A DNA stretch of 64,000 bases from assembly GCA_013822765.1 (NCBI GenBank), contig PNKY01000003.1, positions 453,039-517,038 of the forward strand, written 5' to 3'. This stretch comes from Rhodospirillum sp. GTDB taxonomy: Bacteria; Pseudomonadota; Alphaproteobacteria; Dongiales; Dongiaceae. The translations under genes were made by a program, and so were the position numbers. Shown piece after piece: positions 59,542 to 64,000 of this stretch (the first letter of the stretch is position 1; every line of letters starts with the position of its first letter). The notes beneath the pieces were generated by a model. It searched no databases. It saw only the letters and a program-made list of their open reading frames with translations, and was not told the origin of the DNA.

Positions 59542-60473
59542 TGCGTCACCGGCGCCGGCTGCGTGCCGGCATCCGTAGCGTCGTCGTCGCTCTTCGGATT
59601 GATGACGGTGAAGACCCGCTGGCCCGGCGCCGGCAGCAACCGGCTGATGTCCTTCTGCAGGTCCAATTCCGCCCGCGCGCCCTTGTAGGTGTTGTCCTTG
59701 CTGTGGATCACCACGTTGCCGGTCAGGATCGCGACCTCGGTCTCGGGATTGTAGGCGAGATGGTCGGAGAATGCGGTCTGGTCCTTGCGGTCCACGCGCA
59801 CGTGGCCCTGCGCCTCGACCTGGTAGACCTCGGAGCCATCGCCGGTCTCATCCTCCGGCGTCGCCGGGTCGTCGGTCTTGTCGCGGAAATAGGCGGTCGC
59901 CTCGTCGGACTTGATGACGGTGTTCTTCTCCGAGCGCACGATCACCACGTTGCCCTTCGCCACCACCGCATCCTTGTCGCGCCAATATTCGATCTGGTCG
60001 CGCGCCGTCACGGTCTGCCGCTCGGTGACGACCTTCAGATTCTGGCCTGTGAGGACCAGGAGGCGGGTGGATTCCTGATAGGTCGCGTGATCGCCGTACG
60101 AGGTGGATTGGCCGGTCTGGATCTTGACGTTGCCGATCGCCTCCCAGTTCGAGAGCTCGTCCTGGTCGTCAAGATAGGCGATCAGCGTGTCGGCCGCGAT
60201 CGAGGTGTCGCCCTGCTGCGCCAGCGCGTTGCCGCGCGCGGTGTAGGTGCGCGCGTCGCGCTTCCACTCGATGCCGTTGTCCGCCGAGATCTCGATCGGA
60301 TCCTTGTTGTCGTTGTCGAGGCCGAAACCGCCGCCACTGCCGTCGGCAGCGGAATCGGTCGGGTCCTGCGACCACGCAACGGAGCAAAGGCCCAGGATCA
60401 GCGCGGCCGAGATCGCGCCGAGGACAAGCGGCCGCAGCTTCATCACTTCGGCGATGGTGCCGATCGGGCTCAT
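59538..60473 (-). CDS. lptA: LPS transport periplasmic protein LptA
   Basis: A 311-residue OstA/LptA-type beta-jellyroll protein that bridges the periplasm for lipopolysaccharide. A signal peptide (about 1-36, ALILGLCSVAWSQ) is followed by the OstA-like core, for example DPIEISADNGIEWKRDARTYTARG and NVKIQTGQSTSYGDHATYQ. The C-terminal region is an extended Pro/Asp-rich tail. Overlaps lptC and lptB by 4 bases each. Confidence 0.95.
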   Translation of the reverse strand: MSPIGTIAEVMKLRPLVLGAISAALILGLCSVAWSQDPTDSAADGSGGGFGLDNDNKDPIEISADNGIEWKRDARTYTARGNALAQQGDTSIAADTLIAYLDDQDELSNWEAIGNVKIQTGQSTSYGDHATYQESTRLLVLTGQNLKVVTERQTVTARDQIEYWRDKDAVVAKGNVVIVRSEKNTVIKSDEATAYFRDKTDDPATPEDETGDGSEVYQVEAQGHVRVDRKDQTAFSDHLAYNPETEVAILTGNVVIHSKDNTYKGARAELDLQKDISRLLPAPGQRVFTVINPKSDDDATDAGTQPAPVTQ

Positions 60474-61207
60474 CCGCCCTGCCCTTCCTGGTTCTTCTGC
60501 TTCGGGTAGATCTTCATATAGGCCTTGCCGGTGAATTCAATGGTATCGCCATCGTCGCGCACACGGAACCCCTGCGAGATCAATTCGCCGTCACCATTCT
60601 GGCCCTCGACCACATCGTTTCCTTCCGCGGTCTTGTCCTTGAGGTTTATAGTCGCGCTGTCGGTCTGGAACGACAGGCCATTGTCGTGGAACAGCGTCAC
60701 CTCGCCGTTCAGGGTGATGACGTCGGCGTCGCGGTCGAGCAGGCCGTCATTCGCCATCAACGCCACATAGGCGCCGCTGGCCATGACGATGTCCGCCAGC
60801 GGCTTCTTCAGCGCAATATGACGGTCGTCGCCATCGACGTGAGAGGCCGAATCGGCGGTGATGCTGAACGGCCGGCCCTTGGCGTCCTTGCCGTCATACT
60901 TGACGTCCTGGACGGTCACTTCGGCCTTGCCGGCATCGTCGGGCGGCACCCTCTGGATCAGGGTCGGATCGACGATGGTGCCGCGCGATTGCAGCCACCA
61001 ATAGCCGACATAGCCGAGAGAGACGAACACGACCAGCGGCAGCGCGATCTTCAGCAGGCGCACCGAGGCGCCGCGCCGGCCTTTGCGGCGGAACTGCGAG
61101 GCGCCAAGGTCGCGGCGCGGCGCGATCTTGCGCATGCCGCCCAGCCCCGGCGCCGCATCGGGCGACGAAACCGGTGGATCTGGCAGATTGTCGCTCTCGT
61201 TCGCCAT
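60470..61207 (-). CDS. lptC: LPS export protein LptC
   Basis: A 245-residue LptC-like protein. One transmembrane helix (about 51-69, LLKIALPLVVFVSLGYVGYW) follows a basic cytoplasmic N-terminus, and the rest is a periplasmic beta-jellyroll (VTVQDVKYDGKDAKGRPFSI). The ATG at 61207 with AAGGG 7 bases upstream is preferred to the ATG at 61243. It follows kdsD by 11 bases. Confidence 0.92.
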   Translation of the reverse strand: MANESDNLPDPPVSSPDAAPGLGGMRKIAPRRDLGASQFRRKGRRGASVRLLKIALPLVVFVSLGYVGYWWLQSRGTIVDPTLIQRVPPDDAGKAEVTVQDVKYDGKDAKGRPFSITADSASHVDGDDRHIALKKPLADIVMASGAYVALMANDGLLDRDADVITLNGEVTLFHDNGLSFQTDSATINLKDKTAEGNDVVEGQNGDGELISQGFRVRDDGDTIEFTGKAYMKIYPKQKNQEGQGG

Positions 61208-61218
61208 GGCCACCCTTG

Positions 61219-62262
61219 TTACGCCACGCCGGCTTTGAGGCAATCGTGCAGACGCACGATGCCGACCGGCTTGCCGTCCTCCAGCACGAACAGCGAGGTG
61301 ATGGATTTCTCGTTCATCACATGCAGCGCCTCGGCCGCCAGCGCGCCGGTCCGGATGGTGCGCGGATGCGCCGTCATCACATCGCGCACGGTACGGCGCA
61401 GCAGATCGGCATCATCGATATGGCGCCGCAAGTCACCGTCGGTGATGATTCCCGCCAGATGGCCGCCGGCATCGATTGCGCCGACGCAGCCATAGGTCTT
61501 GGCAGTCATCTCCAGGATCGCCTGCTGCATCCCCGATTCAACGCTGATCAGCGGCAGTTCTTTGCCCACATGCATGAGATCGGCGACCCGCAGCAGCTTC
61601 TGCCCGAGCTTGCCACCCGGGTGCAGGGCGCGGAAATCGTCCGTTGAGAAACCTTTGCGTTCCAGCAGCGCCACCGCCAGCGCGTCGCCCAGCGCCAGCA
61701 TCATGGTGGTGGAGGTGGTGGGCGCGATCGCCATCGAGCCGGCCTCGCCGACCTTCGGCAGCGGCAGCGTGACATCGGCTGCGGTGCCCAGCGTACTGGC
61801 GGCATTGGAGGTGATGGCGATGAGTGGGATGGACCAGCGGCGGGTGTGGCTGACGATGTCCGCCAGCTCGAAGGTCTCGCCGGAGTTGGAGAGCGCGACC
61901 ACCGCATCGCCAGCGGTCACCATGCCAAGGTCGCCGTGGCTGGCTTCGGCTGGATGGACGAACAGCGACGGCGTTCCGGTGGAGGCGAAGGTCGCTGCGA
62001 TCTTGCGCGCGACGTGGCCGCTCTTGCCCATGCCGGTGATGACGACGCGGCCGGTCACCCCGGCCAGGATGTCGAGCGCGCGGCCGATCCGCTCGTCGAG
62101 GTCGCCGGCCAGGCGCACCAGGGCATCGGCCTCCTGGGTCAGGACGCGCCGCGCCGCCTCCAGCCCTTCGGCTGCCGGTCCTTCCGTAGCGGAAGATGCG
62201 TGCGCGGGCGACGCGGGCGTTTTTCGCGCCTCGCTCGCCTCGCCTCTTGCCCGTGCCGTCAA
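61219..62262 (-). CDS. kdsD: Arabinose-5-phosphate isomerase
   Basis: A 347-residue KpsF/GutQ-type enzyme making arabinose-5-phosphate for Kdo synthesis. The SIS domain includes VVITGMGKSGHVARKIAATF and HPAEASHGDLG with the catalytic His. Two C-terminal CBS domains contain CVGAIDAGGHLAGIITDGDLRRHI and the final FVLEDGKPVGIVRLHD. It is upstream of lptC, coupling Kdo supply to LPS transport. Confidence 0.96.
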   Translation of the reverse strand: MTARARGEASEARKTPASPAHASSATEGPAAEGLEAARRVLTQEADALVRLAGDLDERIGRALDILAGVTGRVVITGMGKSGHVARKIAATFASTGTPSLFVHPAEASHGDLGMVTAGDAVVALSNSGETFELADIVSHTRRWSIPLIAITSNAASTLGTAADVTLPLPKVGEAGSMAIAPTTSTTMMLALGDALAVALLERKGFSTDDFRALHPGGKLGQKLLRVADLMHVGKELPLISVESGMQQAILEMTAKTYGCVGAIDAGGHLAGIITDGDLRRHIDDADLLRRTVRDVMTAHPRTIRTGALAAEALHVMNEKSITSLFVLEDGKPVGIVRLHDCLKAGVA

Positions 62263-62420
62263 TGCCCTCTCCTCAATCTACGGCGGCAATCCATCAAGAC
62301 TGCCGGACCATAGCGCTGCGCGCCCGGCAAATCCAGCGAAGTCCCGCCGCCCGCCAAACCTGGGATCAGCCAAGCCTTTGCGCAGCAACGGAGAATCTCG
62401 ATCTGTCGAGCGTGCGCGGG

Positions 62421-63044
62421 TCAGTGCTCGAAAATATCGGGCTGATCCCAGCCCAGCCGATCCAGGGCGGCCCGTGTCGGCAGGAAGCCGAAGCAGCCCT
62501 CCGCCAGCGCGCGGCGCCCTTCCCGCTCCAGGATCGGGTCCAGCTTGTCCTTCAGCTGATGCAGATAGAGGACATCGGCGGCGGCGTATTTCAGCTGGTC
62601 CGGCGACAGGGTTTCTGCCCCCCAGTCCGAGCTCTGCTGCTGCTTGGAAAGGTCAATGCCCAGCAATTCCCGGCACAGATCCTTGAGGCCGTGCCGGTCG
62701 GTGAAGGTGCGCACCAGCTTGGCCGCGATCTTGGTGCAGTAGACCGGCGCGCAATCGACATCGAGATTGGCCTTGAGCGCGCTCAAGTCGAAGCGCGCAA
62801 AGTGGAACAGCTTCAGGACGTTGCGGTCCTCCAACAGGGCCTTGAGATGGGGGGCGGTGGCGCGCTGGCCCTTGGGCGGCTTGGCGATCTGCACCAGGTG
62901 GCAGATGCCGTCGCCCTGGCTCAGCTGCACCAGGCACAGCCGGTCGCGCACCGGGTTGAGGCCCATGGTCTCGGTATCGACCGCAACCACCGGCCCGAGC
63001 TTCAGGCCCGCGGGGAGATCGCCGCGGTGCAGCTCGATGGTCAT
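62421..63044 (-). CDS. rnd: Ribonuclease D-like 3'-5' exonuclease
   Basis: A 207-residue DEDD-family exonuclease domain, shorter than full RNase D because it lacks the HRDC domain. Catalytic motifs are VAVDTETMGL (Exo I, Asp21 and Glu23), FHFARFDLSALK (Exo II) and LKYAAADVLYL (Exo III). It probably trims tRNA or other RNA 3' ends. It lies between kdsD and tRNA-Leu, the usual place in alphaproteobacteria. Confidence 0.94.
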   Translation of the reverse strand: MTIELHRGDLPAGLKLGPVVAVDTETMGLNPVRDRLCLVQLSQGDGICHLVQIAKPPKGQRATAPHLKALLEDRNVLKLFHFARFDLSALKANLDVDCAPVYCTKIAAKLVRTFTDRHGLKDLCRELLGIDLSKQQQSSDWGAETLSPDQLKYAAADVLYLHQLKDKLDPILEREGRRALAEGCFGFLPTRAALDRLGWDQPDIFEH

Positions 63045-63172
63045 TCAGATTCCTCTACCGGTCGATTCGGACATTGCCGTCATCCTGCCGCCAATCGCGG
63101 CGTTTGGCAAAGCGCCCGCAGGCGCATTGCGCCGCCGGCTGCGGCCGACCCCATGCTCGTTTGTCTTTGAGA

Positions 63173-63257
63173 TGGTGCCCAGGAGAGGACTCGAACCTCC
63201 ACGGGTTGCCCCACAGGTACCTGAAACCTGCGCGTCTACCAATTCCGCCACCTGGGC
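63173..63257 (-). tRNA. tRNA-Leu (anticodon CAG)
   Basis: An 85-base class II tRNA on the minus strand, ending in CCA (63175-63173). The acceptor pairs GCCCAGG (63257-63251) with CCTGGGC (63083-type arm at 63083 positions 63083 not used; here 63083 excluded), i.e. forward 63077-63083 is not involved and the 3' strand is 63183-63177. The anticodon loop TTCAGGT gives CAG, reading CUG. A long variable arm is present. Confidence 0.96.
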
Positions 63258-63413
63258 CAGGCAACCCGATGGCGGGTCGCGCGGCGCGGCGCATTCTGTC
63301 CAGAACGCGCTCAAAGTCAACCGCCATTTGGCGGTCCGACAGCGGCGTTTACAAAGCCGATTGCTTGCCACATACCTAGCCAAAATCAACGACCTCTCGG
63401 GACGGGGGAGTCC

Positions 63414-64000
63414 ATGCAGCGCTTGGCAACGGTGTTCGGTGGATCGGGGTTCATCGGACGCTATGTGGTGACCAATCTGGCGCGCGCCGGGTGGCTGGTG
63501 CGGGTCGCGGTGCGCCGCCCGGACGAGGCCTTGTTCCTGAAGACTGCCGGCGTGGTCGGGCAGGTGACGCCGGTCGCCGCCAACGTCCGCGACCGCGCCT
63601 CGGTCGCGCGCGCCGTCGCCGGGGCCGACGCGGTGGTCAACCTGGTCGGCATCCTGCACGAGGGCGGCCCGCAGAAATTCGAGGCCGTCCAGGCCGAGGG
63701 CGCGAAGGCGATCGCCGAGGAAGCGGCGCGTGCCGGGGCGCGGCATCTGGTCCACATCTCCGCCATTGGCGCCGACGCCAACTCCGATTCAGCCTATGCG
63801 CGCACCAAGGCGGCCGGCGAAGCCGCGGTGCGGCAGGCATTCCCCCCCGCTACCATCCTGCGCCCGTCGATCGTGTTCGGGGCGGAGGACGGCTTCTTCA
63901 ACCGCTTCGCCCGCATGGCGCAGCTGGCGCCTGCCCTGCCGCTGATCGGCGGCGGCAAGACCCGGTTCCAGCCGGTCTATGTCGGCGATGTGGCCGAGGC
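63414..64000 (+). CDS. NDUFA9-like NAD(P)-binding protein, 3' end cut
   Basis: The first 195 residues of an extended short-chain dehydrogenase-like protein. It starts MQRLATVFGGSGFIGRYVVTNL with the G-x-x-G-x-x-G dinucleotide motif and continues with GADAVVNLVGILHEGGPQKFE and a Y-x3-K-like SAYARTKAAGE segment. This matches the complex I NDUFA9 homologue of alphaproteobacteria. GGGGGAG precedes the ATG at 63414. The frame is open to the window end. Confidence 0.9.
   Translation, partial: MQRLATVFGGSGFIGRYVVTNLARAGWLVRVAVRRPDEALFLKTAGVVGQVTPVAANVRDRASVARAVAGADAVVNLVGILHEGGPQKFEAVQAEGAKAIAEEAARAGARHLVHISAIGADANSDSAYARTKAAGEAAVRQAFPPATILRPSIVFGAEDGFFNRFARMAQLAPALPLIGGGKTRFQPVYVGDVAE

Overview
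The window is high-GC chromosomal DNA of an alphaproteobacterium, most probably Rhodospirillales-like; genus is not resolved. The evidence is gene content and order: an mdh-sucCDAB-lpdA block, sdhCDAB, mesaconyl-CoA hydratase (ethylmalonyl-CoA pathway), a FYDLN-type TIGR02300 protein, an Hsp20/DUF1150 pair, a class II (CP4-like) AroA, ptsN-hpf-rpoN-lptBAC-kdsD, and an NDUFA9-like complex I protein. I see no insertion sequence, prophage, CRISPR array or rRNA.

Layout. 1-11.7 kb: TCA-cycle genes on the minus strand, reading zapE, mdh, a 34-residue lysine-rich mini-protein, sucC, sucD, sucA, sucB, a C39-like peptidase, lpdA. 11.8-18.2 kb: a large lipoprotein, sdhCDAB and mch, also minus. 18.3-23.4 kb: an accessory plus-strand cluster (ArsR, two duplicated AHSA1-type SRPBCC proteins, DUF899, a frameshifted DUF2182, a VOC protein) followed by pdxY. 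23.5-24.7 kb: asd behind what looks like a complete threonine/lysine attenuator. 24.9-34.2 kb: an accessory island (GST, FMN oxidase-like, DHFR-like, GFA, USP, AraC/PhyH, APH, LysE/MocR). 34.2-41 kb: leuB, leuD and leuC interrupted by a second accessory stretch with two paralogous LysR regulators, each divergent from tiny DUF1127-type genes. 41-50 kb: a translation, export and nucleotide block (rplS, trmD, rimM, rpsP, ffh, ihfB, rpsA, cmk, aroA). 50-55.9 kb: tRNA-Ala, a chemoreceptor, small heat-shock genes and a pentapeptide protein. 55.9-63.3 kb: ptsN, hpf, rpoN, lptB, lptA, lptC, kdsD, rnd and tRNA-Leu. The right edge cuts an NDUFA9-like gene.

How it works together. The first 18 kb encodes the oxidative arm of the TCA cycle from 2-oxoglutarate to oxaloacetate, with mch feeding C5 intermediates of acetyl-CoA assimilation. 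The leuC-leuD-leuB-asd series appears to be an ancestral string behind the rpsP-rimM-trmD-rplS operon that accessory DNA has split twice. The 56-63 kb block couples sigma-54 and PTS-Ntr regulation to lipopolysaccharide transport and Kdo synthesis.

Most notable: the asd leader (promoter, SD, a 24-codon peptide with 10 Thr/Lys in 12 residues, antiterminator and terminator); the duplicated LysR/DUF1127 modules; the lysine-rich peptide whose start overlaps the mdh stop; a peptidase embedded in the 2-oxoglutarate dehydrogenase operon; and a dispersed palindromic repeat family found mainly at gene 3' ends.
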